Assembly: GCF_010646885.2 (NCBI RefSeq)
Contig: NZ_CP050700.1
Coordinates: forward strand, 1,247,501 to 1,311,500
Direction: 5' to 3'
Origin: Desulfopila sp. IMCC35008
Lineage (GTDB): Bacteria; Desulfobacterota; Desulfobulbia; Desulfobulbales; Desulfocapsaceae
DNA length: 64,000 nucleotides
The stretch's first letter is position 1. Each line of letters opens with the position of its first letter. Below, in pieces: positions 8,133-17,967 of the stretch. The translations under genes were made by a program, and so were the position numbers. A model generated the notes under the pieces. The model made no database searches and was not told the DNA's origin. It saw only the letters and a program-made list of their open reading frames with translations.

Positions 8133-11100
8133 AAAAATTAAGCTATCATTATTTATAGACGGGACCGGAAATAATAATAATGATGCCTCAAGGGGTAAAA
8201 CAACGAATGTAGCAAAAATATTTGAACTACAAAAAGCAGATGCGGCATTTGATTTTTCAGAGAACGGAACTGCTGCCGTGCCTAGTTATGAAAGGGGACT
8301 AACTGGGACAAGTGAAGCCTATCAAGAGTATTTAAAGAAGAGTAAAAGTTTGGCCATCTCTAGTACTGAAGAAACACTTTCATTAAAAATATATCATGAT
8401 GGTGTTGGGTCTCAGAAAGATCAAAATTCGTTAATTGCTGGAACTGAAGGCGCTACCGGATTAGGTACAGAGTTGCGTGTAAATAAGATGATAGATGCAA
8501 TTCGGCAAATTCGGCAACAGTTTCCAGATGCTGAGATCGATCTTAATGCAATGGGCTTTAGTAGAGGATCTACAGCAATAAAGGATTTCCTTAACAAAAT
8601 AGCTCAAGAATTTCCCGGCGATAATAATATTAAACTGAATAACGCAGTCCTGTTTGATCCAGTTGCGGCATATGGTTATGGCAAGGATGAGACACACATG
8701 GGGAAAGATCTCAGTTATCCTGAAATTGCGGATGAGAATACGACAATTCATGAAATAATTGCAGGGAATGAATATAGAAAAGATTCATTTGCTTTAAATC
8801 CGTATCTTCATGATTCCGTTAGTCACAGCCTGCAACCTGGTGCCCATGCACAGGCAGGTGGAGGGTACGCAAATGATATTCTTGCTGCAGGAAACCTGGG
8901 TCTTGCAATTGAACATTGGGCGAAAGACTCCGGCATAGAAGTGGATTTAAAGAAAATCACTGTCGAAGATCTCATGAAAATGAGGATGTACAATGCGATA
9001 ATTGAAAATCCGTTTCTCGTTAGGGCTCTTATTACGGATTCACGTGTAAAATCGGAAGATCTAGCAAGACCTGGCGTATTGTTAGATGACGACGGCAATG
9101 TAAAAAGTATAAACGAACAATTTACTGCAGAAGAGAAGTCAGATAATGGCGAATTTGATAATCCTGATGACGGTCGCCATGTTGAGAGAGAGCGTAATGC
9201 ATTGTCAGCAGATTATATTACAAAAATTGCAAGTGATGTTTCTGATGGAATCAGGCAAATATTCGATAGTAACTATTATAATGAAAAGTATACCTCTGCG
9301 AAAAAAGTGGCTGAAAATTACACTGCAGGAGATGTTCAGGTTTCTACTATAGCGCAACAGGGCTACTCGCAGATTTCATTTATTAAAGAAAATGTCAAAT
9401 TACCTGCTGAACTGGAAAGTATTGTTAAACAATTCGAAGAAAGTGTTAAATCAATAGATTATTCACTAGAAGTAATGGATTCTGAGGATGGAGTTCAGCA
9501 ATCTATAGATCAGCTTAAAGAATTAATCACAAATACTAAAAATGATATTGTAAATATAAATACGAGTAAAAGTAACTCTGATGATAATCTCCAATCTACA
9601 ATATACGACACTTTTGAACTATTAGAAACACGTCTAAACTACTACGAAAAAAGAAATAGTGAAGAGTTTGAAGAGATTCGAAACTTAACCGACGAAACTA
9701 TTGCCAAGGAAATTTGCAATGCTCAATTAGATTTCTTAGATAGTTTTTCAACTTTATCTCATGCTTTTAAAAGTGATGATGTTTTAGATATCGGTGCAGG
9801 AATTATCGATTTTTCTCTCAAGCTGGATGCTCTTTCAGATAAATATGATCCTGCCAATAGTTACAATGTTCGAAACAAAAAAGAAGATATCGAAAGGGCA
9901 GGTTTTTTTGATGAGACAAAAGAGAAACTTATAGGTGTTGTTTCGGGTGGATTATCAATATTACAATCTTGTAAGGATGGGAATGAAATAGAGGCTCTAC
10001 AGTCGACAGCATCTTTACTGTTGAGTATTGATAATTACCTAGAAAAACGTGCAAAATACGATAACGAACAAGCATTTGATCCAGACAAGGTGGGTTTGTC
10101 CGAACATCAGGAGTATGTTGCTCGTATATCCTGCTCAGTCCTGGGTGTAGCAAGTGCATTTGAATTCGGCGACGATGTGGATAAGGCTATAGCCACATTA
10201 GATTTAGTGACCAATCTGTCTGATAATTATGTTGGTATTTTAGAACCTGTCTCTATTGGGCTCGATACCTATAAGAGTTATGAAAATTTATGTGATTCCT
10301 TTGATTCCGGAGATGCAGCTGCAATTGGTTCTGCCTCTGCACGTTTTGCCAATGATTCTGTTCAGAGTTACAATTATGTAGCTAACTGTTTTGAGACACT
10401 ACCTTCTATACCAACGCCCTATGTCGCATATTTAGGTTATGCTACAGCAGCCATGCAACTTGCTCAAGGTAATGTTGAAGGGGCTGCCTTGAGTGCAGCA
10501 TCATGCGCTGTTTCTTATATGGTTGTTCAGGGCCTTATGGCAACGGGTGTCGGTGCAATTGCAGGCATTGTTATCATGATGGCAAGCAAGGCCCTGGAAG
10601 ATGGTCCGCCAACCGCTCATGCTGTTTTTTCTCTGGATGAAAAAGGAACTGTTGTCCTACATGTTCAAGGGGACAGAGAAATGCAGGACATGGCCGATTC
10701 ATATGGGAATATGATGAAGTCTATGATGCAGCAGTTCAAGGATGATGGGAATCGCCTGGAGATTGATGGCAGGATTCCCTATATAAAGGTTGAGGCTGGC
10801 GTAGACCCCAAGATTTGCTACAAAAGTGAATATGGCGGCAAGATGTCAGTTATTTTGGATGATGATTCTAACCCCATGATGGATATGCGGGGTGTGCTCT
10901 ATGCCAGGGATCGGGGAGATAGACTTGGTGATGCTGTAAGAATTGCCACAAATGATTCAGGTGAAGTAGATTTCGATAAAGTCGACACTGTAATGTCTGG
11001 CCATGGGTTTGTGAAAAAGGGTTTTACCTACACCTCTGGTGAAGACAACTGTACACGCCAGGGATATGCTGTCGGCACCGGGATATTTAATGGTGGCGGG

Positions 11101-14100
11101 AACGATGGGCCGGAAGGAAAGCATTTTGTGGCAAAATCAAGTGATTTTAAGTCGCTGCCATTACGACCCGATCAGCTTCCAAACCAGAAAATGGGTGATA
11201 TCCTTAAAATCATTAACCTCAATAGCATATTTTCCGGAGTAGGGTCTGAATTACTGGCAATGGCATTGATTCTACCGGGTGGACTAGCTGCATTACCCGA
11301 GAGTGCATTTGGTGGTGAGTCTGTTTATCCTCCTTTTAACGGAGATGCAATTGTACCTCTGGGAGGTTTTGAGATTGCCGCATACTTGACAGGGGACTTA
11401 AAAATAGCCCAACAAGAAATAGCAGCAAGTGCTGTTTCGGTTGAGGTGTCGATACCTATTCTTGATGATCCGGTTGAAATGAAAATGTTCCTAACTGAAA
11501 ACTGGAAAACTATCATAAGTGGTGTTGAGAATATACCCGGACTTGACGCTGATCGAGTATATCAGGTCCGCGAAGAGACAGGATACGATACCCTGCTCAG
11601 TGATGGTACACGCCCCACATGGTTTAGCCGTGAATTGGGTGATGAATTTTTAATCTCACTCAAGAATGATGGTATTGTTTCCCTGGAATTTATGGACGGT
11701 GAGAAAAGGAGTTTTACCGGCCAGAAGGTTGCTGTACCAGCCAATGACGATATTGTTGATCATACTCTCTCACATGTATCGAATTCATCGTCACCGTATG
11801 CAACGGTCACCTGCATGTTTAAAATGGCCGAAGATAGTGTATTACGTCTGTTGCCCGTTGACCTGGCGGAGGATACACTATCAGAACAATACTCGGTTAT
11901 GGCAGAACAATATGTGTTCGCCGGCCTTGGCAAGGCCGTTAACGGGCGTGTCTGGCAGGAAGATGGAGGGGATATACGTTTTGAACCGTCTCCTGATTTT
12001 GCCGGTGTTAGCTCCTTTACTTACTACCTGCAAAGTCCGTCCGGCCAGCGCATTGAGAAGAGCGCTACAGTGCTGGTAGAAAATGTTAATGATGCTCCTG
12101 AGCTTGTTGATGATACTATTACCCTTCATGAGGGTGAAGTGCTTTATCTCGACAGGCTACTAGGAAATGATCATGACCCGGAAGGGGATGGTCTGCTAAT
12201 TGATCATCTCCGAGGGGTGGAGCATGGTGAGGTGGTCATGGTAAATGGCCGACTCGCTTTTATCCCTGAGGAAGGGTATTACGGAGATGTTGAGTTCAGT
12301 TACTGGGTTCGAGATCATGCTGATTCATATCCGGTGATGGCTGTTGCCAATATATCTGTCATGGATCGAAATCTGGGACCCCAAGCTGGAAATGACAGAT
12401 TTCTTGTACTTGAAGATACAGCTCTGATAACGACTGCTGATAAACTCCTAGCCAATGATGAAGAGCACGATGGTGAATCTCTTATTTTCGATGGACTCAG
12501 TAGTGCCAGACATGGGGTAGTGTCACAAAGACCTGATGGTAGTATCGAGTTTATACCGGATGCGAATTATGTTGGTACGGAAGCAGGGTTTTATTATCAC
12601 GTAAAAGACGAGTCCGGCAATAGCAGTTCTGCCTGGGTCGGTGTTGAAGTGCTCGACACCCGGGAGGCACCTGTAGTTATCGCAGATACCATTGATCCGC
12701 TCGCTGAAGACGAACTGCTGACTTTCACCCCCCAGAAGTTATCGGAATTTATATATGATGCCGATGGCGATGTTCTACATCTTGAGATGATCTCCAATGT
12801 TACCGGGGGGGCAATCATTACCCGAAACGGGTACTACAGCTTTCTTCCAGATGCCAATTATTCTGGGAAGGCATCGTTTGATTACAGGGCCAATGATAAT
12901 CATCGGGGGATCGTTGACGGACATCTTGAGTTTGAGGTGTTACCGGAAAATGATCCCATTATAACTGGTGAGGATAGCGGCACGACTATCGAGGAGCAGG
13001 CAGTAACGTTTAAGGTTGCAGATCTTCTGATAAATGATAGTGATATTGATGGTTCTGTTCTTTCATTCTCAGGGCTTGGTGAATCAAAAAATGGAACGGT
13101 ATCGGTTGATGGTGACGTGATTACCTTTCAACCAGATCAGGATTATGCAGGTGATGAGGCCGGTTTCGATTATCGTGTCGTGGATAGTGACGGTGTTGAA
13201 TCTATCGGCTCAGTTCTTATTCAAGTTGAGAATGTGAATGATGCACCTCAAGTGATTAACGATTCCATTTCGATAAAAGAAGACCAACCCCTTGTTTTCG
13301 ATGATGCAATTTTAGCATCTGTCATGAAAGATAGTGATGGGGATGAGCTGACTATATCCAAGGTTGAAGTCGTTCGTGGTGGAACCGTAAACGAGAACGG
13401 CGGGATATTTACTTTTACCCCGGAGGCCGAGTTTAGTGGTACCGGAGCTGTACGAATAACGGTTCAGGAGGAGGGTGGGGCAACTGTTACTTCTGAAATA
13501 CAACTAAATATTCAAAGGGTAAACGATCCTGCAAAAATTAGTGAAGATTCATTTACAACTATTGAAGAACAATCTATCACAACAACGGTTGCCGCACTTA
13601 TGGCAAACGACAGGGATGTGGACTCGAGCCTCGATTTTGTCCGGCTGGGTGAGGAGAAAAACGGTTCTGTTGCCATTGATGGCGATGGAAATATCACCTT
13701 TACACCGAATACTGATTATTACGGTCCTGCTGGTTTTGAATATGTAGTGGCGGATAGCGAAGGGATTGAGTCTTTCGGCTGGGCTACAGTGCAGGTCAGC
13801 AATGAAAATGATGCTCCAATAATAGTAGCTGGCTTAAGAACGGTTTTAGAGGATAGCCCGATAGTCTTTACCAAGGAGTTTATCGCTACCATTATTTCTG
13901 ATGTAGACGGAGATGAGGTTAAAATAACGGAAGTTACAAATGTTACAGGTGGTGATGTAATAAAAGAAGGTGGTGTATATACATTTACTCCTCAGGCAAA
14001 CTACCATGGAAAGGCGACACTTTCTTACAAGGCAGAAGATCCGAGCGGTGCAGAAGTTTCTGGCAAGCTTGATCTTGAACTCCTTGCGGTAGATGATGCA

Positions 14101-17100
14101 ACCGACTTTGGGGATGATCATCTATCAGGTATGGAAGAACAAAGCGTTTTTACAAGCGTTGCCGAGCTGTTAGCCAACGACAGTGATCTGGACGGTTCGG
14201 GTAAAGTCGAGTTCGTTGGGTTGGGAACAAGTCGGAATGGTTTGGTTACTCTGGCTACTGATGGTTCTATAGAGTTTATTCCCACCATGGATTATTTTGG
14301 CGATGATGCTGGCTTTTCCTACAATGTTTGCGATGATGAGGGCAATGAATCCAGTGGATGGGTCTCCATATCAATAGAAAACGTCAACGATGTACCGGTT
14401 ATTACCGGTAACAGGTTACATCTTGATGAAGATGAAAGCCTGGCGTTTACAGCAGATGAAATTGCTAAATTCATCTCTGATGCGGACGGTGAACTGTTTA
14501 AACTTGATATGGTTGCCAACGTGGAAGGGGGCCGTATTGAAGTAAAAAATGGTGTGTATACCTTTATTCCGGATGAGGACTATTACGGAGAGGCTTCGTT
14601 TGATTATACCGCCAGTAATGAAAGTGGAGAGGAGGTTTTCGGGGGCCTCCATTTGGCTCTTACCCCGGTAAACGATTTACCCGCGACAACGTTTTTGCAT
14701 TGTGCCGGAGTAGAGGATTCCGAAATCACCATGAAGGTGGAAACGCTTATGGAAGGTGCCGCGGACATAGAGGATGGCGACAACCTTCGCTATGGAGGAA
14801 TTGAGAGCTCAGTTCATGGTGATGTCTTTGTCGACAATATGGGTGTACTGCACTTCCTGCCCGATGATGATTACTTTGGAAATGCCTTTTTCCGCTATAA
14901 CGTATTGGATAGCGAAGGTGGGGCGAGCCAGGGGTATGTGGGCATAGAGATTGCCGGTGAGAATGATAATCCGGTAGCGATGGATGATGAACGCTTTGTG
15001 GCCTGGTCGAATAAGTCGTATGAGAACGTGTTTCCTGCTTTTACATTTCTCGCAAATGATGTCGATGTGGACGGGGACCAGCTGAGAATCGTTTCTGCCT
15101 GTGATACTGAGTATGGGTCTGTAACCGTTGACGCCAATGGGAATATCCACTATGTCGCACCTTCCGACGATTGGGTTGGGGTTGATAGTTTTAGTTATAG
15201 TATATCGGATGGGCATGGCGGTATTGCAGAAGCAACAGCTCAGCTTGATGTTAAAATAAATACTTCCCCGGATGTGTATTCAGAAGTGATTTTTACCCGG
15301 GAAGATTTCATCTCGATTCTCACAGAAGATGAACTGCTTGCAAACGATTCCGATGTTGATGGCGATGTAATGCACATAATTGGGGTGGATCAGGCGGAGC
15401 ACTGTTCGGTTCAACTGCTCTCTGATAGTTCGGCTAAGTTCACACCTGAACTAAATTATAATAATCACTATCCAGGGCAGGCAAGTTTTCGGTATACGGT
15501 CAGCGATGGAATCAGCGATCCGGTCTCCGCAGTGGCCTTTTTTGATATCGACCCGGTAAATGACAAACCGATTATTCGCAGTGAGCGTATATCCGGTGCT
15601 GTTGAAGATAATTCTTTTTCTTTCCAGGCAGCGGATTTGATGGCCAATGATACAGATGTGGAAATGGCCTCACCCTATGAAGAGGATTCTATCACTTTTG
15701 CGGGGATTGTTGGGGCCGATCATGGTCGTATCTCTTATAATTCGCAAACTGATACAGTGTTCTATGTACCTGATGCGAATTTCTGTGGGGTCGAGACATT
15801 CCGTTATAAAATTGTTGATTCCTATGGCGCGGCAACTGTTGATACTTCTCAAATATATGTATTGCCGGTCAATGACCTTCCCGTTGTTGAATATGATGTG
15901 AGTCATGGTGCTGAGGACAGTGTCTGGAACAAGTTTAATCGCTCCAATCTGTTATCAAACGACTATGATGTTGATGGCGACACGCTCAATATCGTTAATC
16001 CCTATGTGATTTCAGGGGTTGCCAGTGTCAATGTATCCGGTGGAGATCTTATGGTTAAACCAGGGTTTCGCGAAGATAAGGTTGTCGTTGGTTATATGGT
16101 ATCAGATGGCAACGGAGGTAATGTGGAGAGCCGGCTGACCCTCAATGATATTCGCGAGCATAATTTTGCCCCTGTGTTCCAGAGCGTAAAGGTCGTATCA
16201 CACTCAAGACAGGTCAGGGAGTATGATAACGATAACAACGATACTACACGCTATGTTCAGCGAGAGGCCGTGGTGTTTGATTTTGTAGCTTCTGATAGGA
16301 ATGGAAGTAGCGATATCGTGTCAGTGGCTCCGGCTGGGTTTAGGTCGAATTTTAAGTGGACGAAGCTTGAAGCAAGTGGTGGCCATATCACGTTTCATGG
16401 AACATCCGAATATTCAGGCCATCTGGGCGGGGGCAACATCTCTTCAGGCAAGGATTGGGAAGCATCATGGACTGTAACGGCAACGGACAGGGCAGGGGCT
16501 ACAGGTACAGCAATGGTAAGGTTTGACGGGAAATATGGAAAGGGGAGTGCTTCCTACGTTTATAGCCCTGTTATTTTCGATCTCGACGGTGACGGTGTAG
16601 AACTTGTTGGTCTCGACACAGGGGTTGGCTTTGACTGGAATTTGGATGGTGAGACTGAGAGAACTGGTTGGGTGGGATGCGATGATGGAATTCTTGTTTA
16701 TGATTATGACCAAGACCGAACAGTCCAATATGCCAATGAGCTGGTATTAACTGAATATGATCGAAATGCGGCAACAGATCTTGAAGGTTTGATCGCCTTT
16801 GACACCAACAAAGACGGTTGTTTCTCAAAAGATGATGAGAGGTGGTGTGATTTTGGAGTATGGCAGGATAAAGACAGTGACGGTGTTACCGATGAAGACG
16901 AATATAAAACGTTGGATGAGGCCGCTGTATCCATTATCAATTTGCAAAGTGACGATCAATACCATGAGGATCATGGAAATATTGTTTATGGATCAACGAC
17001 CTATGAAACGTCAGATGGTAAAATCCATGAAGCGGCAGATGTAGGTCTTGTCGGAGAAGAGATTGATCTTGCACTGGAATATGTCTCAGAGCCAATGGCA

Positions 17101-17526
17101 GATCAACTTCCGGAAAATTCTTCAACAGTAACGGGTTTGACAGCACCCCTGATCTCAGCAGAGACCGTGAGTGAGGATGGGAACTTTCATGGGTTGGGTG
17201 AAAATGTTGGCGCAAAAGAAGGAATACAACAAATCGATCTGGAATCAGATACCGTTGATCAGGAAACATCAGGCCACTTAGACCTCGTGAATAATTGTTA
17301 TGAGGGTCTGAGCCCTGAAACTACAGATGAGATAGGGAATACGGTACTCGTGATGGGTGAGGCAGAGATCAATCATATAGCTGGCCAGCTCTGTTCTGAC
17401 ATGGCAACCAGTATTCACGGGGACAGCCAGATCGGCGAGCCTGAGTTGACAACACTGGGTGAAGGGCTTGAAATTCCGATTGTTCCGGATGATGTTGCGG
17501 ATGCAGAAGCGCCGTTTATTGGTTGA
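8125..17526 (+). CDS. Giant type I-secreted hydrolase/adhesin (DUF2235 + cadherin-like repeats)
   Basis: 3,133 residues, no N-terminal signal peptide. Residues 1 to about 310 match the DUF2235/Tle1 alpha/beta-hydrolase pattern: 'LFIDGTGNN' (9-17), 'YHDGVG' (90-95), nucleophile elbow GFSRGS with S146, 'LFDPVAA' with D178, and 'PGAHAQAGGGY' with H241. Then come a charged helical region (about 310-740), a hydrophobic stretch (about 766-829), a mixed region, about 15 cadherin-like repeats (about 1230-2690), and a 'SPVIFDLDGDGVEL' C-terminal domain with two EF-hand-like calcium loops (2893-2904, 2915-2926). No GGxGxDxUx repeats are present. The acidic composition fits calcium-dependent folding outside the cell. 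I chose ATG 8125 (GAGAGG 7 nt upstream) over GTG 8104. Export by the adjacent type I system and lipase-like activity are inferred. Confidence 0.85.
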   Translation: MIKKIKLSLFIDGTGNNNNDASRGKTTNVAKIFELQKADAAFDFSENGTAAVPSYERGLTGTSEAYQEYLKKSKSLAISSTEETLSLKIYHDGVGSQKDQNSLIAGTEGATGLGTELRVNKMIDAIRQIRQQFPDAEIDLNAMGFSRGSTAIKDFLNKIAQEFPGDNNIKLNNAVLFDPVAAYGYGKDETHMGKDLSYPEIADENTTIHEIIAGNEYRKDSFALNPYLHDSVSHSLQPGAHAQAGGGYANDILAAGNLGLAIEHWAKDSGIEVDLKKITVEDLMKMRMYNAIIENPFLVRALITDSRVKSEDLARPGVLLDDDGNVKSINEQFTAEEKSDNGEFDNPDDGRHVERERNALSADYITKIASDVSDGIRQIFDSNYYNEKYTSAKKVAENYTAGDVQVSTIAQQGYSQISFIKENVKLPAELESIVKQFEESVKSIDYSLEVMDSEDGVQQSIDQLKELITNTKNDIVNINTSKSNSDDNLQSTIYDTFELLETRLNYYEKRNSEEFEEIRNLTDETIAKEICNAQLDFLDSFSTLSHAFKSDDVLDIGAGIIDFSLKLDALSDKYDPANSYNVRNKKEDIERAGFFDETKEKLIGVVSGGLSILQSCKDGNEIEALQSTASLLLSIDNYLEKRAKYDNEQAFDPDKVGLSEHQEYVARISCSVLGVASAFEFGDDVDKAIATLDLVTNLSDNYVGILEPVSIGLDTYKSYENLCDSFDSGDAAAIGSASARFANDSVQSYNYVANCFETLPSIPTPYVAYLGYATAAMQLAQGNVEGAALSAASCAVSYMVVQGLMATGVGAIAGIVIMMASKALEDGPPTAHAVFSLDEKGTVVLHVQGDREMQDMADSYGNMMKSMMQQFKDDGNRLEIDGRIPYIKVEAGVDPKICYKSEYGGKMSVILDDDSNPMMDMRGVLYARDRGDRLGDAVRIATNDSGEVDFDKVDTVMSGHGFVKKGFTYTSGEDNCTRQGYAVGTGIFNGGGNDGPEGKHFVAKSSDFKSLPLRPDQLPNQKMGDILKIINLNSIFSGVGSELLAMALILPGGLAALPESAFGGESVYPPFNGDAIVPLGGFEIAAYLTGDLKIAQQEIAASAVSVEVSIPILDDPVEMKMFLTENWKTIISGVENIPGLDADRVYQVREETGYDTLLSDGTRPTWFSRELGDEFLISLKNDGIVSLEFMDGEKRSFTGQKVAVPANDDIVDHTLSHVSNSSSPYATVTCMFKMAEDSVLRLLPVDLAEDTLSEQYSVMAEQYVFAGLGKAVNGRVWQEDGGDIRFEPSPDFAGVSSFTYYLQSPSGQRIEKSATVLVENVNDAPELVDDTITLHEGEVLYLDRLLGNDHDPEGDGLLIDHLRGVEHGEVVMVNGRLAFIPEEGYYGDVEFSYWVRDHADSYPVMAVANISVMDRNLGPQAGNDRFLVLEDTALITTADKLLANDEEHDGESLIFDGLSSARHGVVSQRPDGSIEFIPDANYVGTEAGFYYHVKDESGNSSSAWVGVEVLDTREAPVVIADTIDPLAEDELLTFTPQKLSEFIYDADGDVLHLEMISNVTGGAIITRNGYYSFLPDANYSGKASFDYRANDNHRGIVDGHLEFEVLPENDPIITGEDSGTTIEEQAVTFKVADLLINDSDIDGSVLSFSGLGESKNGTVSVDGDVITFQPDQDYAGDEAGFDYRVVDSDGVESIGSVLIQVENVNDAPQVINDSISIKEDQPLVFDDAILASVMKDSDGDELTISKVEVVRGGTVNENGGIFTFTPEAEFSGTGAVRITVQEEGGATVTSEIQLNIQRVNDPAKISEDSFTTIEEQSITTTVAALMANDRDVDSSLDFVRLGEEKNGSVAIDGDGNITFTPNTDYYGPAGFEYVVADSEGIESFGWATVQVSNENDAPIIVAGLRTVLEDSPIVFTKEFIATIISDVDGDEVKITEVTNVTGGDVIKEGGVYTFTPQANYHGKATLSYKAEDPSGAEVSGKLDLELLAVDDATDFGDDHLSGMEEQSVFTSVAELLANDSDLDGSGKVEFVGLGTSRNGLVTLATDGSIEFIPTMDYFGDDAGFSYNVCDDEGNESSGWVSISIENVNDVPVITGNRLHLDEDESLAFTADEIAKFISDADGELFKLDMVANVEGGRIEVKNGVYTFIPDEDYYGEASFDYTASNESGEEVFGGLHLALTPVNDLPATTFLHCAGVEDSEITMKVETLMEGAADIEDGDNLRYGGIESSVHGDVFVDNMGVLHFLPDDDYFGNAFFRYNVLDSEGGASQGYVGIEIAGENDNPVAMDDERFVAWSNKSYENVFPAFTFLANDVDVDGDQLRIVSACDTEYGSVTVDANGNIHYVAPSDDWVGVDSFSYSISDGHGGIAEATAQLDVKINTSPDVYSEVIFTREDFISILTEDELLANDSDVDGDVMHIIGVDQAEHCSVQLLSDSSAKFTPELNYNNHYPGQASFRYTVSDGISDPVSAVAFFDIDPVNDKPIIRSERISGAVEDNSFSFQAADLMANDTDVEMASPYEEDSITFAGIVGADHGRISYNSQTDTVFYVPDANFCGVETFRYKIVDSYGAATVDTSQIYVLPVNDLPVVEYDVSHGAEDSVWNKFNRSNLLSNDYDVDGDTLNIVNPYVISGVASVNVSGGDLMVKPGFREDKVVVGYMVSDGNGGNVESRLTLNDIREHNFAPVFQSVKVVSHSRQVREYDNDNNDTTRYVQREAVVFDFVASDRNGSSDIVSVAPAGFRSNFKWTKLEASGGHITFHGTSEYSGHLGGGNISSGKDWEASWTVTATDRAGATGTAMVRFDGKYGKGSASYVYSPVIFDLDGDGVELVGLDTGVGFDWNLDGETERTGWVGCDDGILVYDYDQDRTVQYANELVLTEYDRNAATDLEGLIAFDTNKDGCFSKDDERWCDFGVWQDKDSDGVTDEDEYKTLDEAAVSIINLQSDDQYHEDHGNIVYGSTTYETSDGKIHEAADVGLVGEEIDLALEYVSEPMADQLPENSSTVTGLTAPLISAETVSEDGNFHGLGENVGAKEGIQQIDLESDTVDQETSGHLDLVNNCYEGLSPETTDEIGNTVLVMGEAEINHIAGQLCSDMATSIHGDSQIGEPELTTLGEGLEIPIVPDDVADAEAPFIG
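11810..16170 (+). repeat. About 15 tandem cadherin-like repeats inside the giant gene
   Basis: Diverged repeats of about 93-105 codons, each with 'ND-[AD]-P' near its boundary (VNDAP, ENDAP, VNDLP, ENDNP), a 'LL-x-ND-x-D-x-DGD' loop and a 'F-x-P-x-x-x-Y-x-G-x-x-x-F-x-Y' core. Boundaries fall near 12090, 12365, 12665, 12950, 13245, 13525, 13815, 14095, 14395, 14675, 14970, 15265, 15560, 15875 and 16165. Such repeats form stiff calcium-stabilised stalks in secreted and surface proteins. Confidence 0.85.
12361..14975 (+). repeat. Alternating A/B super-repeat within the cadherin-like array
   Basis: Nine consecutive repeats alternate between two types. Type A (about 290-300 nt) has 'EEQ' or 'EDT' openings, 'LLANDSD-x-DG', 'GL' and 'AGF-x-Y'. 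Type B (about 280-285 nt) has 'ISD-x-DGD', 'V-x-N-V-x-GG', 'G-x-YTF-x-P' and 'G-x-L-x-L-x-L'. The order from 12361 is A-B-A-B-A-B-A-B-A, a dimeric unit of about 192 residues repeated four and a half times. Confidence 0.7.
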
Positions 17527-17967
17527 AAACGGTAAATAAAACTCTGATTTCCCTTCGTGTGATAGAAGCAGCCTGAGTGGGCTCAACCTGGTCATGAGGT
17601 CCCATAAACCATGGAAGCTTGTCTGTGTATGTCCATGCCACAGACAGACCCCAACCACTCTATATGACAGTAGTTGGGATTTTGTGGGGATTGAAAATAA
17701 TTATATATTACGAATTCTCCCTTACACTATCAGACAACCTCTGTCTATTTGTAAAAAACTACTGAGGACTGGAAGTATGTTTTGAAAACGTAAGTTGCAT
17801 AATTGTTCCGCAAAGGTAGGGCTCCCGGTCCTGCTGTAGTTACAGACAGTGCTCTCAAAAGAAAAGATAAGATGCGGGAGAATCATGGCTAAGTTGAACA
17901 ACGTACTGATCTCCTATTTCGTTTTTTTGAGCATAAATTCTAAAAATCTTAATTCAAGGAAAAGACG
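17527..17967. other. Non-coding stretch after the giant gene
   Basis: No credible gene. It holds an 8-bp inverted repeat at 17620-17646 (11-nt loop) and a terminator-like hairpin just after it. The 63-codon open frame at 17594-17785 has no ribosome-binding site or protein-like composition. Confidence 0.5.
17650..17684 (+). terminator. Candidate terminator of the secretion operon
   Basis: CCCAACCACT (17650-17659) pairs with AGTAGTTGGG (17669-17678) with one mismatch and a 9-nt loop, followed by ATTTT. The T-run is short, so this is a modest candidate. It lies 124 nt after the giant gene stop. Confidence 0.4.

Noticed and set aside
8125..9050. Type VI secretion effector
   Set aside because: The hydrolase head resembles Tle1, but no VgrG, Hcp, PAAR or type VI sheath genes are near, while a full type I exporter is.
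8125..17526. Classical RTX toxin with nonapeptide repeats
   Set aside because: No GGxGxDxUx repeats were found anywhere in the protein; only EF-hand-like and DGDG loops occur near the C-terminus.
17594..17785. 63-codon open frame after the giant gene
   Set aside because: It spans two inverted repeats, lacks a ribosome-binding site and shows no protein-like pattern.
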